Shown here piece after piece: positions 1 through 8,585 of a stretch of 60,770 nt of DNA. This DNA comes from a virus. Numbering within the stretch: the first letter of the stretch is position 1; each line of letters starts with the position of its first letter. The translations under genes were made by a program, and so were the position numbers. Where the stretch lies: IMG/VR virus record IMGVR_UViG_3300045962_000005, positions 1-60,770 of that record. One strand, 5' to 3'. The notes under the pieces are model-generated. The model was not told where the DNA came from, made no database searches, and was given only the letters and a program-made list of their open reading frames with translations.

Positions 1-443
1 ACAACCTGTTCTGTACCTGTTTGATTGCCTTCATCGTCATAAATCAGTTTATCAATCATTAGCGGTTCAACAGGCTCAACCCCTTTAATTGTGTATCCTT
101 CCTCAATGACATTTTCCATTTCGTCTAGTACAGGTTCAATAACTTGCTCTGGTCTGCCATCTTCTAATTTATACTTTTTAAGTCGTGATACCGCTTTGTT
201 GTATTCTTGCTCTTTTCGATTTGTTTCATTCTCAATTGCAAAGTCAATCCCCCATTGCCGACAGCTTTCCACATGTGCCTGATAGTCAGCTATCTCTTGC
301 ATCTCGTCTGCTGTTGGTGCATAAGTGCCAAGTGCTGCACCATGAAGAAATCTGGACAATCGCTGTTCTGCGTTAATGTCGTATTTCTGTCGTATCTTTT
401 GGATAATACGTTTATGTATCTGTTGCTGTGTTAGAATAATCAT
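1..443 (-). CDS. hypothetical protein downstream of tail fibre, C-terminus missing
   Basis: The reading frame opens with ATG at 443, overlapping the TGA of the upstream 99-aa gene (ATGA), and stays open for 147 codons to the window edge, so it is cut off. The visible part is hydrophilic and helical, rich in Gln, Glu and Lys, with no membrane segment or motif I recognise. Its place behind a tail-fibre gene suggests a fibre-assembly or fibre-associated role; this is positional inference only. If the contig is a lasso (see findings), the gene belongs to an alternative fibre haplotype. Confidence 0.6.
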   Translation of the reverse strand, partial: MIILTQQQIHKRIIQKIRQKYDINAEQRLSRFLHGAALGTYAPTADEMQEIADYQAHVESCRQWGIDFAIENETNRKEQEYNKAVSRLKKYKLEDGRPEQVIEPVLDEMENVIEEGYTIKGVEPVEPLMIDKLIYDDEGNQTGTEQV

Positions 444-739
444 AATTTCACCCAGCTATAAACTGCAATATCATTTAAACTGGTTGGTGCTACAGAAAAG
501 ACAATTGTCTTAGTAAAGCCATTGTCTGCTACTGTGTACTCATCCCCTGAGCCTTCTTTTTGTAATGCACCTGCATCAAATACTTGATAGGGTTCAAGTC
601 CAGCCTCAAGCTCAAAGTCCGTAGTCGAACCATCCCCAGCGAACCAAGTTACTGTGGGTTTCTCTGCATACTTAGGTTTATAAAACCCTGCCAGTTCTTC
701 TCGTAGATTTATAGAGTCTTTAGTTACATAAGCACCCAT
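440..739 (-). CDS. small fibre-type beta-domain protein
   Basis: 99 aa. The pattern 'WFAGDGSTTDFEL...YQVFDAGALQKEGSGDEYTV...KTIVFSVAPTSLNDIAVYSW' matches the small beta-sandwich module common in podovirus tail fibres (a 'time-to-value' strand, a named quantity, a G-x-DYT turn and a final V-F-x-x-x-P). It follows the LamG fibre gene by 2 nt and overlaps the next gene by 4 nt, so translation is coupled. Likely virion-associated. The family assignment rests on pattern only. Confidence 0.6.
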   Translation of the reverse strand: MGAYVTKDSINLREELAGFYKPKYAEKPTVTWFAGDGSTTDFELEAGLEPYQVFDAGALQKEGSGDEYTVADNGFTKTIVFSVAPTSLNDIAVYSWVKL

Positions 740-741
740 AG

Positions 742-3348
742 TTATATTCCTTTAATTACAAAGCCAGCTTCCGCATCAATGCTTGTACCCGCATCATTAT
801 CCCCACCCGAACCACTGTCATATTTAACAATCTGTCCATCATGTCTTGCAGTCCAGCCAGAATCAGATATTTCGTATAGAGTTTTAGTGGACTCATCATA
901 ACCTAAGTCATTGATATCTAAAGCAGATGTCGAAAATTCAGCACCATCACGAAATAGATGCTTCTCGCTTTCATACATAAATTGTATTTGTGTGGCAGTA
1001 GGAGTGCCGCCAGATATTCTTGGCAAAGCTATTGAACCATCAAATGGTGCATCACTATTGATTGAATAACCGACCCGCAATGTTTCCGCTGATGTCATAT
1101 CAACCATTGTTAATGTTGCTGTGGCATAGCTTACACCATCAATATAAATTGTCTGTGCATCTGCCCCATCATTAGTTAATACAAAATGATGCCAATTGCC
1201 ATTCCCAACATCTGTTGTGCTTGAGCCTATTGTGTTTGACCCCTGAATATACAAAGCAAGCTCACCTGTAGTTCCTACAACTTGTAATGTACGTCTCTTG
1301 CCTGTTACCAACTCACCAAAGTCAATAATACATTGGCTGGTAGCATCAGTTGTTGTCTTAAACCAACCCATAACCGTAAATGCGTCTGCTGCTGCAAAAA
1401 CCATATCGGCGTTATAAGGCTGGACAAAATAATTTGAACTGGAGAAGCCCGAAGCGCACGTCATCTCTGCCCCACTTGCCACCGCACTTTTTGTGATACT
1501 GCCCACAGCTTTGAGGCCATTGTTATTGTAGGACATGTCGGGTGTGGCTTGGGTTATTGTGATATCTTTAATTGAAAATGTAGCTGTAGTTGCACCTGAA
1601 GCGGCAAATCTAACATACACAGTTGTGTCAATAGCGATAAAAGTGCTTGTTTTAACACCTGTGGTTGTCTCATTTGCAGTGTATAAATTTCCAGAGCCAA
1701 TCTCATCTTGAACGTAACAATCCACTGTATTTGATACTGCTGTTATTTCAAAACTGATTAGATACGTCAAGCCAGCTACTGTTGTTACTTCCCGCTCTAA
1801 ATGGTCATAGCTGGCACTATTTCTATCAACACTAACAACACCACTTGATGTAGAGATTAACTGCCCTGTTGGACTTGTCCAATCTGCGTAAGTTGAATCA
1901 AAAGTTGCTTTATCTGCTACATCTGTACTGAATGATTCATTGACTAAATCCGTACCACTCAGCGAATCAGTCGAGGTGTCACCCAGCCAAGCACCTTTGA
2001 TATCGCCATATAACCAGCCTGATGTAAATGCATTATCACCACCTGTGATGGTGCAGATTAAACTTGACCCTTCTGAACCTGCTGTATAGTTGGGTTTAAT
2101 GAGGCTTAACCCTCTATCCGAAGCAAAAGCATTATGGGCGAAATCATTTGGTTGTGCTGATGTGCCTTCATAGGTTAAAGGCAACATTGTTGCATTATAT
2201 CCAGAATATTGAGCAGTTCCACCATAATAGAAACTGTAATGAAAGTAAGAAGTACTAGCGTAGCGGGAATCAACTAAAGCTGAATTAATTGGTTGACTGA
2301 GAATATATTTGTTAGCTACATAACTGTCTGTTGACCAATACACATAATCTCCGATAATACCAATATTATATACACTATCAACCCCGTTCCCATCATCAGT
2401 CCAGCTCGAAACACTGTTATCAGAAGTATCAATGCGGTCAAGGCCACCATCTGAGCCAACGAAAACTATGTTTTTACCTGTGCTGGGGTCTGTGGTTACT
2501 GCGAGTGCGTTAAAGTCTCTATCTGATAAAGGCTCTGAAAAATAACCTGTTATGACAGTTGAGATGCTATCATCGCGTGTAACAAGTCCATTATGCGGAT
2601 AATATAAAGATGCACTATTAATTCTCCAGAATGATGAATCATCTATAAAATTAACTGTAGACACAGCCCCAGTTCCACTTGATGCACTATATAAAATACC
2701 ATTTAACATCTTAATAGAAACAAGAGGGTTTACCCCGCCAGCAATAGAAAGCCCGCTCCCAGCATTAAACACCATCCACATCGGCAATGAACTATCAGTG
2801 GCATCATAAATAGTTACTGTGTCTGATTCTGCAACGATAAGCGCCACTTTTGGAAAAGCCTTTGTTTTTCCACGAGTCGCAGTATTGAGTGTTTCATTGT
2901 ACCAGCTTGTGTGTCCGCATTCATTAACCCAGTTGGGGTTGTGGTCTTTTGATACATCGTATATGAAAACGTCAACAATGGTTCCAGTATTCACAACTTC
3001 TGATACTGCGTCTAAATTATCTAGCTTTAAGTCAAAAAATTGTTTAGTAGTACTACAATAGACAAAGCAGTTTGTTCCTGATAATGAGATAGCGGAAGGA
3101 GATGTATCATCAAAAGTGCCTGACACTAAAGTTGTATGAACAGTAGTTCGGGCAAGCGTATTACCCGCACCGATTGTCCCTATCCCCGTTTCCCGGTCAT
3201 TGCCATCCTGTATCGTATAATAAACCGTATCACCTTCACTAAACGCTTCGGAAAAACGAGCAAAACCAGATACTTCGGTTAAAGTAACAGTACCCGTACC
3301 CGTGGTGCTTGTAGACTCTTTAACAAAGTCATGTACTAAATTAGCCAT
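742..3348 (-). CDS. tail fibre / adhesin with LamG domain (haplotype A)
   Basis: 868 aa; ATG at 3348 with GGTG upstream. Residues 1-110 (VKEST...TVTLTEVSGF...YTIQDGNDRETGIGTI...LARTTV) match the N-terminal region shared by many phage fibres, which usually anchors the fibre to the tail. The middle (about 250-360) reads like a beta-propeller-type 'SDGGLDRIDTSDNSV' segment. A carbohydrate-binding-like beta domain follows (about 475-595), then a LamG/concanavalin-type domain (about 640-790; FTVMGWFKT, NWHHFVLT, IYIDGV). Blocks are near-identical in DNA to the gene at 58984-60770, while the domains between them differ. Probably binds a host surface glycan. Confidence 0.8.
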   Translation of the reverse strand: MANLVHDFVKESTSTTGTGTVTLTEVSGFARFSEAFSEGDTVYYTIQDGNDRETGIGTIGAGNTLARTTVHTTLVSGTFDDTSPSAISLSGTNCFVYCSTTKQFFDLKLDNLDAVSEVVNTGTIVDVFIYDVSKDHNPNWVNECGHTSWYNETLNTATRGKTKAFPKVALIVAESDTVTIYDATDSSLPMWMVFNAGSGLSIAGGVNPLVSIKMLNGILYSASSGTGAVSTVNFIDDSSFWRINSASLYYPHNGLVTRDDSISTVITGYFSEPLSDRDFNALAVTTDPSTGKNIVFVGSDGGLDRIDTSDNSVSSWTDDGNGVDSVYNIGIIGDYVYWSTDSYVANKYILSQPINSALVDSRYASTSYFHYSFYYGGTAQYSGYNATMLPLTYEGTSAQPNDFAHNAFASDRGLSLIKPNYTAGSEGSSLICTITGGDNAFTSGWLYGDIKGAWLGDTSTDSLSGTDLVNESFSTDVADKATFDSTYADWTSPTGQLISTSSGVVSVDRNSASYDHLEREVTTVAGLTYLISFEITAVSNTVDCYVQDEIGSGNLYTANETTTGVKTSTFIAIDTTVYVRFAASGATTATFSIKDITITQATPDMSYNNNGLKAVGSITKSAVASGAEMTCASGFSSSNYFVQPYNADMVFAAADAFTVMGWFKTTTDATSQCIIDFGELVTGKRRTLQVVGTTGELALYIQGSNTIGSSTTDVGNGNWHHFVLTNDGADAQTIYIDGVSYATATLTMVDMTSAETLRVGYSINSDAPFDGSIALPRISGGTPTATQIQFMYESEKHLFRDGAEFSTSALDINDLGYDESTKTLYEISDSGWTARHDGQIVKYDSGSGGDNDAGTSIDAEAGFVIKGI
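2447..2573. repeat. 127-bp exact copy of the window's last 127 bases
   Basis: This segment is base-for-base identical to 60644-60770. The base before it differs (A at 2446, G at 60643), so the identity running to the sequence end is exactly 127 bp. It lies inside the fibre gene. Exactly 127 is the usual maximum k of de Bruijn assemblers, so this is probably a graph junction rather than a biological terminal repeat. Confidence 0.95.
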
Positions 3349-3363
3349 GCGTATTTCACCAAT

Positions 3364-3813
3364 TTATGCTAAAGTAAATATACCCGACCCAGACCATGTA
3401 ACGGAGATATCACCTGTTTGTAAACTAATAGCTGTTGTACCGTCGCCACCAGTTGTCATATCAACATAAGCTAAAGCTGTATCGCTTGCCTCTGTATCGT
3501 CGTAGATAATTCCGTATCGAATATCAACTGGGCCTGACGCATCCTGTGACCACGATGGGGTCGTGGAGCTATCAAAAGTGACTGTTCCACCTGATTCAAC
3601 CCATGTGCAGGTCAGTGTTATCCCGCCAGCAACGTAACTTGTTCCGCCTGAGACTTCAGTAAAACCTGTTGCCAATGCTAAATCAGCTTGTGTCGCCACT
3701 AAGCTGGAATCGCTCACTAGAGCAATTTTAAATACATGCGTATCTAAATCAAAAGTACCATCTGCTAGATATTCTTTTGATGAGTTAAATACTGTTACTG
3801 TTCCTTGGCTCAA
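3364..3813 (-). CDS. virion-associated beta-rich protein
   Basis: 149 aa with a TTG start at 3813. AAGGAG lies 6-7 nt upstream and there is no Met early in the frame, so TTG is the best start. The pattern 'FKIALVSDSS...T.FTEVSGG-TSYVAGGITLT...W...VDIRYGIIYDDTEASDTALAYVDM' is that of a widespread phage structural family next to fibres and decoration genes (a putative tail or accessory capsid beta-protein). It is 15 nt upstream of the fibre gene in the same operon. Exact role unknown. Confidence 0.65.
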   Translation of the reverse strand: MSQGTVTVFNSSKEYLADGTFDLDTHVFKIALVSDSSLVATQADLALATGFTEVSGGTSYVAGGITLTCTWVESGGTVTFDSSTTPSWSQDASGPVDIRYGIIYDDTEASDTALAYVDMTTGGDGTTAISLQTGDISVTWSGSGIFTLA

Positions 3814-3855
3814 AATCCTTCTCCTTAATAAAAATTGTGATAAACAAGTTCAGCA

Positions 3856-4761
3856 TTATGCTGCCAATAAAGTTCTGTTTTTAGCGGTAACTTCTACTTG
3901 TCGGTTCTTAGCAAGAACATCAACTTGGCGATTTTTAGCTGTGACGTATACATTTCTTCTAACAAAGAAATCTGGTATTACCGCTAACCCAGCAACATCA
4001 GCTAATTGCCCATTAATCTGCAACGTAGCCGTTACAGCGTTAATATTTTGTCCGTCAACTACAACGGCATCGTTTTCTGCAATAGTCAGGTCTTGCTCTA
4101 TAGCAAAGATACCCGTACCTATATTTAAACTGGCTTGAATACCAGTTACCGACAATACAGTTGTTATCGTCTGGATGTCGTTATCAGCTTTTACTAAAGC
4201 TTGATGCTCAGTGATTACTAACGAAGCTATCGCTGCATCAACTGTTTTATTAACCTGAACTACTGAGTCTTGCCCGGTTATAACTAAGGTATCTTCAATA
4301 CCAATTAAAAACTTACCGTTATTGACAAGTGATGCCTGACCTTCTATATCAAGAACCGCTGTTTCTGCTATAACATCAACATCAGCTTTTACAAGTGCCT
4401 GATATTCTGTAATAATTAAAGCGTCAATCTCTGACGTTATATTTATCTCAGCATTTACAGTCGCTTCAAACTCAGTAATAACCAAGCTTGGCGTTGTACC
4501 GTTTAATTCCTGCTTGTTGTTAACAAGAGAGTCGTACTCAGCGATAAGTAAATTATCAGTGATTGAGTGTAAATCTCTAGCGTCATTGACTGTTGCCTGA
4601 TACTCAGTAGTAACTAAAGTATCTTCAATACCTGTTAAGAAGCGAGCATCATTAATAGTTGCTTGGTGTTCAGTAATAGTTAATGATGCTACCCCTGCAC
4701 CTATAATGCGGGATACCGCTGGTGCTGCTAGTGGGTACGTATTTAAAGCATCGAAGTTCAT
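3856..4761 (-). CDS. repeat protein, ten-plus 22-residue beta repeats
   Basis: 301 aa. From about residue 25 it is built of ten complete 22-residue repeats plus a partial eleventh, with consensus x-x-L-v-I-T-E-x-q-A-x-V-N. Two short strands alternate with a turn, as in beta-rich virion proteins of marine phages. The last 30 residues hold three 9-residue repeats around A-K-N-R. There is no signal peptide or enzyme motif. It lies between the adaptor and fibre genes, so a fibre/tail-spike shaft or capsid-surface role is plausible. Variable internal repeats point to growth by duplication. Confidence 0.75.
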   Translation of the reverse strand: MNFDALNTYPLAAPAVSRIIGAGVASLTITEHQATINDARFLTGIEDTLVTTEYQATVNDARDLHSITDNLLIAEYDSLVNNKQELNGTTPSLVITEFEATVNAEINITSEIDALIITEYQALVKADVDVIAETAVLDIEGQASLVNNGKFLIGIEDTLVITGQDSVVQVNKTVDAAIASLVITEHQALVKADNDIQTITTVLSVTGIQASLNIGTGIFAIEQDLTIAENDAVVVDGQNINAVTATLQINGQLADVAGLAVIPDFFVRRNVYVTAKNRQVDVLAKNRQVEVTAKNRTLLAA

Positions 4762-4764
4762 AAT

Positions 4765-5109
4765 TTACTTTTCACCGCATGATAAAACCGCTGTCTGATC
4801 CTCAATAATCCCATTAGAAGCTGTAATACGGCACGTTACGTTATACTTAATGCCTGCAGTTCCACCACTTAACCATGCATAAATAATAGAATTTGGAACA
4901 TCGACTAAAATCGACCCAACAACTATTGGTGTTGTGTCTTCACTAGCATCGAAGTTGTCAGTAACTGCAATAATAATCTCTCGATTATCAACGTCATCAA
5001 CTAAAGTTGTACTTTCAGCAGTTGTCCAATCAGACCAATCAAACGAGTAGGGGATATAGCTATTAGGGTCTTTACAATCTGTAAATTTAGGGAATTTAAG
5101 ACACGCCAT
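4765..5109 (-). CDS. phage fibre-tail adaptor-like protein
   Basis: 114 aa with a strong GGAGGTG ribosome-binding site. The layout 'K-DPNSYIPYSFDWSDWT...ITV...VVGSILVDVPNSIIYAWLSGGTAGIKYNVTCRITASNGIIEDQTAVL' matches the small phage family described as fibre-tail adaptors: a FDWSDWL-type N-terminus, then a W-L-S-G-G-T-x-G-x-x-Y-x-V-x-x-x-I-x-T Ig-like domain. It sits directly downstream of the large terminase and ahead of fibre genes, where this family is usually found. The role is inferred from the family. Confidence 0.7.
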   Translation of the reverse strand: MACLKFPKFTDCKDPNSYIPYSFDWSDWTTAESTTLVDDVDNREIIIAVTDNFDASEDTTPIVVGSILVDVPNSIIYAWLSGGTAGIKYNVTCRITASNGIIEDQTAVLSCGEK

Positions 5110-5164
5110 CTACACCTCCAAACACAATTATAGAAATATAAGCACATTATAGCACTTAAATCAA

Positions 5165-6595
5165 CTACAACCACGCTTTTAAGTTAGATATTTTTATGTT
5201 TCTTCGGCCTCTAAACCCTTGATGCATGCCACCAAAAGTCTGATCGACGTGTAAACAGGCATATTGATGCGCGTCCGCTATGTGGGAGTAAAAATTCTTC
5301 TCTGGTTTAGGCTCGATTTCACCGTTTGTTTTCATCTTATATCGGTAACCAGACCGCATCGCTTTTATCAATTTCTTACAGGACGGGTCTATAATATGCC
5401 GTGCGCCTGTATCAACCTGCCCGGAGAGTAGATTCTCAACGGCTGATATTCTAGCTTGAATCGAGTTTGTTTTAGCAGGTATAATAGTAAAACCCTCTGC
5501 TTTCAGAACGTCAAAGACTGACCGCTCATCAGTTTGCGCACGTTGCGAACCAGCAGGGTCACCTATGATAATCACAGGGTGTCCGGGGAATTTGTTGGTC
5601 AGCAATGGTCTGAGCAATTCGCGGCAGAACCGCAGAATACCCATACCTTCGCTAGTGAGTTCTGCAAGCGTAATTAACCTTCCTCTAGCATCCTGTTGAT
5701 TTATCGTACACGCGGGGGTTAACCCGAAATCCATACCGATTAATAAAGGATGGTTCTCAGATACGAACGCCTTTAACGGTTCTTCTGCAACGTGATACCG
5801 GCTATCAAAGCTTCTGAATACCGGCTTACCGGATAAAGACTTACCAAACTTACTGTGTACATATACGTCTACCCAATCGTCGTCGTTAGACTGCATCAGG
5901 TTGTCATAGTACCCATCAGGCAGAAAATGTAGCCAATCCGCGATATCAGAAACGCCGCTAGGCTGTATAAAACAGTCTGCGTTTGTAGGCGGGTCACTAA
6001 AATACTGTTCCCAGTACGTATCCGCATCAGGTGGGTTACTCATCCCCCATACGTGCGCGTTCGACGAACCGTCTTCTTTGACGCAACCGCCAGAATGCAT
6101 ACCCGGTTTCGGTGGTACAAGCATCTTGTCTGGGTATCTGCCCAATCGTCCTTGCATGGTAGAGAATACGTCTGGATTAATTTCACGGAATTCGTCGAAT
6201 ATCGCAAAGCTGGCTTGCAGCGACAACAATCTACGCACATCATTTCCGTCGTCAAGTCCACGGAACAACACCTCGCATTCAACATCGTTAAACCTCAATA
6301 TAAATTTCATTTCAGTTTTTAGTAATGAACCAGCTGCTCCGTCAGGGAACCACTTTAAAAAATCAGGTATGCTGGTATCCCATAGCATCTGTCTGGTGTT
6401 ACGAACCCAGACTGCTCTACTGCGCCTAATACCGTCTTTACACGGATGCATCATAGCCGCATGATGCGCTATCTTCATTATCCCGGCGCTTGTCTTCGTG
6501 CTTCCCACAGGGCCTAATTGTAGTGCTATGAATTTCTCCGACGCAAAAAACGGTAACAAAGAATCAGGCGGTTTAAAATCTACAGATTCACTCAT
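5165..6595 (-). CDS. terminase large subunit
   Basis: 476 aa, the packaging motor ATPase and nuclease. Walker A-like GPVGSTKT at residues 28-35; Walker B AIFDEF with D134/E135. The RNase H-like nuclease domain begins about residue 285, with acidic residues in IGMDFG (D289), IIGDPAG (D346) and HIADAHQY (D441). Length is normal for podovirus TerL. The start codon at 6595 overlaps the upstream gene's stop. It cuts and pumps concatemeric DNA into proheads through the portal (41.8-43.9 kb). Confidence 0.95.
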   Translation of the reverse strand: MSESVDFKPPDSLLPFFASEKFIALQLGPVGSTKTSAGIMKIAHHAAMMHPCKDGIRRSRAVWVRNTRQMLWDTSIPDFLKWFPDGAAGSLLKTEMKFILRFNDVECEVLFRGLDDGNDVRRLLSLQASFAIFDEFREINPDVFSTMQGRLGRYPDKMLVPPKPGMHSGGCVKEDGSSNAHVWGMSNPPDADTYWEQYFSDPPTNADCFIQPSGVSDIADWLHFLPDGYYDNLMQSNDDDWVDVYVHSKFGKSLSGKPVFRSFDSRYHVAEEPLKAFVSENHPLLIGMDFGLTPACTINQQDARGRLITLAELTSEGMGILRFCRELLRPLLTNKFPGHPVIIIGDPAGSQRAQTDERSVFDVLKAEGFTIIPAKTNSIQARISAVENLLSGQVDTGARHIIDPSCKKLIKAMRSGYRYKMKTNGEIEPKPEKNFYSHIADAHQYACLHVDQTFGGMHQGFRGRRNIKISNLKAWL

Positions 6596-6795
6596 TGCTT
6601 AGTATAACTCCATTTGTCCGCATCGTGCGTATTATATAAAACTCTGGAAAGCGATGCGGTGTTGCCTTCGGATGCTTCTTCATGTTCTTTACATATCGAA
6701 CACCCGTGTATAAAGCCTTTAGCGTAAGTCCACCCCTCCTTATGCCCGTACTTATCATACATTCTAACGATGTATTCCCCGGTTTTCTGCCTCAT
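6592..6795 (-). CDS. small hypothetical protein
   Basis: 67 aa, ATG at 6795, overlapping terminase by 4 nt. Charged, with a C-x-x-C pair (HGCSICKEH) in the middle, so metal binding is possible. Not recognised. It is tightly packed in the terminase operon. Confidence 0.65.
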   Translation of the reverse strand: MRQKTGEYIVRMYDKYGHKEGWTYAKGFIHGCSICKEHEEASEGNTASLSRVLYNTHDADKWSYTKQ

Positions 6796-7056
6796 TTATC
6801 CCTCCGTTTTCCCGTATTTTAGCAATCGCCGTTCCTCTGACTGCATATAAAAGATAACTTTCCTGCAATCCCGTAGTTTATCACTATGAGAAGATTCCCC
6901 GTACCGGTATAAGCTTCTGAACGATTCACCAACCTGAGCATTCATGTCTTTATAGGATATCAGGTCTTGCAGCTCTTTTGCATCGTTCGGTATCTCATAG
7001 TAACTCGCTGTTGAACCATCCGACGTTACTTTTTGCGTCGTGTTCTGTGTTTTCAT
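6796..7056 (-). CDS. small hypothetical phage protein
   Basis: 86 aa starting at the ATG at 7056 (MKTQNTTQ), preceded by GAGG at good spacing. The longer frame from 7107 would overlap the upstream gene and lacks a better site. The pattern 'YYEIPNDAKELQDLISYKDMNAQVGESFRSLYRYGE...KLRDCRKVIFYMQSEERRL' resembles a short helical family seen in many phages, comparable to DUF3310-type proteins in layout (an E-L-x-D stretch, then a G-x-x-F-x-x-x-Y-R-x-G helix). No function is known to me. Confidence 0.65.
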   Translation of the reverse strand: MKTQNTTQKVTSDGSTASYYEIPNDAKELQDLISYKDMNAQVGESFRSLYRYGESSHSDKLRDCRKVIFYMQSEERRLLKYGKTEG

Positions 7057-7069
7057 TGTTTTTAGTTCC

Positions 7070-7411
7070 TCATGTTGTGTTGACGGGATTCCAAGGAACA
7101 GAACCATACCAAAAAGCGATGTTTGCCTCTGTGCCTAACGCTTCTTTTTGCCGTGGCCCTATCGCGGATACAGTGACTTTTTTATTGTTCCTGATAAAAT
7201 ACTGATTAGACTCATCACGATTCGCCAGCTCATCAATTTCTTCTACTGTATACTCATTTTTCTTCCGTAGCCGCAACTTAAAGGTATGGTATCGCAATAG
7301 CCCTTCAACTCTCTCCTTACTTGGGTTTATTTTTCTACAATACTTATTAAACAGGTCAACCGCAAAATTCACTTCCCCTTCGACAATAACTGTCGCGCTT
7401 TTCTTTGGCAT
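7070..7411 (-). CDS. hypothetical protein
   Basis: 113 aa. The ATG at 7411 overlaps the upstream TAA (TAATG), so it is coupled. Basic and helical in the middle (KERVEGLLRYHTFKLRLRKKNEYTVEEID), with a beta-like C-terminus. Not recognised. Confidence 0.6.
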   Translation of the reverse strand: MPKKSATVIVEGEVNFAVDLFNKYCRKINPSKERVEGLLRYHTFKLRLRKKNEYTVEEIDELANRDESNQYFIRNNKKVTVSAIGPRQKEALGTEANIAFWYGSVPWNPVNTT

Positions 7412-7584
7412 TAGTAGTCCTCCATTTCCCTGAACGTGTGCCAGTAATTCGGTTTTTGCTTAGGCTGGTATTTCTCACATGCCCTAAAATATTTAATTAT
7501 AATAGTTGAGCCATAAGCATTAGCTTTGTTGTAGTCACATTTTTTGTTCGCACATTCTTTTATACAAACGGTCTTTTTATTCAT
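7411..7584 (-). CDS. 57-aa Cys-containing protein
   Basis: Short reading frame with ATG at 7584 (a second ATG at 7587), ending TAA at 7411-7413 where the next ATG begins. It has Cys at residues 7, 11, 16 and 36 (VCIKECANKKCDYN...RAC), a spacing seen in small phage zinc-binding proteins of the 'CPKEC' type. It lies in the middle of the operon with no gap on either side, which supports it being real. Function unknown. Confidence 0.6.
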   Translation of the reverse strand: MNKKTVCIKECANKKCDYNKANAYGSTIIIKYFRACEKYQPKQKPNYWHTFREMEDY

Positions 7585-7654
7585 CATTCACCAATTGTTT
7601 TTTAGCTGATTCTAAAATACCTATCATATCCTTTACTTCAAATAATTCTGTCAT
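7577..7654 (-). CDS. 25-aa peptide
   Basis: ATG at 7654 preceded by AGGTG, stop at 7577-7579, overlapping the following 57-aa gene by 8 nt and the preceding gene's end by 17 nt. The product is acidic and probably helical (MTELFEVKDMIGIL...). The good ribosome-binding site and overlaps favour translation, but so short a frame could be chance. Confidence 0.4.
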   Translation of the reverse strand: MTELFEVKDMIGILESAKKQLVNDE

Positions 7655-7901
7655 TAATCACCTCTTTAAACTTAGTTATTTTACCCTCACTGAGATAATC
7701 AATATGTAGAGCAGTTAATCTCATCTTTAATCGTTCTAAATCACTATCGGCTGTATGATTCCCAGCGATATCAGTGTAAATCCATCCCTCTCTCGGTTTA
7801 AGTTTTTCTTCAAAGTGGTCTGCTTTTCCATGAATACATTTATCACATATATTATCTATATGTGTTTCTGTATTCCATCTACATTGTTCACATTTACTCA
7901 T
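7638..7901 (-). CDS. small zinc-ribbon-like protein
   Basis: 87 aa. The start at 7901 (MSKCEQCRW) overlaps the TGA of the preceding gene (ATGA). Residues 4-23 form C-x2-C-x12-C-x2-C, a zinc-ribbon spacing; the rest is helical and charged. One of five neighbouring short Cys-rich proteins. No function recognised. Confidence 0.6.
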   Translation of the reverse strand: MSKCEQCRWNTETHIDNICDKCIHGKADHFEEKLKPREGWIYTDIAGNHTADSDLERLKMRLTALHIDYLSEGKITKFKEVINDRII

Positions 7902-8089
7902 ATCGAATCTTCTTCCCAGTTGCACACTATAGACACACCTTTGATGCATTGATTACATGGGTAGACAATTTTATCACTACTGTATTTACAACTAGTGCAA
8001 CTTAAACCAGCAGATAATTCATAAGCCACATCTATAAGCGTGTTATTAATAATTTCAACAAGTTTCTTTCTTTCAATATTTGCTTTCAT
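7898..8089 (-). CDS. small Cys-rich protein
   Basis: 63 aa: a basic helical N-terminus, then C-x2-C...C-x2-C (SCTSCKYSSDKIVYPCNQC) and one more Cys near the end, consistent with a zinc knuckle. It ends in a 4-nt overlap with the next gene. Not recognised. Confidence 0.55.
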   Translation of the reverse strand: MKANIERKKLVEIINNTLIDVAYELSAGLSCTSCKYSSDKIVYPCNQCIKGVSIVCNWEEDSI

Positions 8090-8102
8090 TCTTCACATTC
8101 AC

Positions 8103-8585
8103 TCATAAAATTAATATTCCATTATTGAGAGCTTCCGCAGTTTTTATAGCACCTTCTTTTGTTAGTTTTAATGCAGTTATTTCTGTAACATCTTCAGCTA
8201 TATCTACACCCCATTCGTTATACATATCACTCCAATATACTGTTGCCCATTCTTCTAAATCGTCTGAAGCAAGATAGTCATGCTCGCAAGCCCAAGCATG
8301 TAACTTAGCTAATTGCTTTAATCGTTTAGATAAGTCTTCTGCTTGCTCTCCAGTTGAGCAAAAAGTATTTAGACGAACAACTGGTGGTTCTAAAGTTTCT
8401 AGATTTCCTTTAGTAGCAGTTACATCAATTATATGTTTTGGTTCCCATTGCTTAGGTTCAAAGTAATCACTTTCAAACTCAGGTGAATGTATACAAGTAG
8501 ATTTATAATCACACCAATGCTGTGCGTTTGGTTCAAAGTCAAAATGTTTGCATTTATTGCAGGGTTCTTTTTCTATGCTATTCAT
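8103..8585 (-). CDS. hypothetical protein with N-terminal Cys cluster
   Basis: 160 aa. The N-terminus (residues 9-32: CNKCKHFDFEPNAQHWCDYKSTC) has the C-x2-C...C-x5-C spacing of a metal-binding module. The C-terminal half is helical and acidic (about 90-155). The start at 8585 overlaps the stop of the preceding 55-aa membrane protein. Not recognised. Confidence 0.6.
   Translation of the reverse strand: MNSIEKEPCNKCKHFDFEPNAQHWCDYKSTCIHSPEFESDYFEPKQWEPKHIIDVTATKGNLETLEPPVVRLNTFCSTGEQAEDLSKRLKQLAKLHAWACEHDYLASDDLEEWATVYWSDMYNEWGVDIAEDVTEITALKLTKEGAIKTAEALNNGILIL

Noticed and set aside
1-127. Direct terminal repeat or simple circular overlap with the window end
   Set aside because: The first bases do not match the last; the 127-base match is with an internal site (2447-2573).
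742-3348. Diversity-generating retroelement acting on the fibre gene
   Set aside because: No reverse transcriptase, template repeat or adenine-directed pattern; differences are whole-domain replacements.
6053-6464. Plus-strand open frames opposite the terminase gene, with similar long frames opposite the giant gene (about 30682-36544)
   Set aside because: They mirror codon use of the opposite gene, overlap one another and lack ribosome-binding sites.
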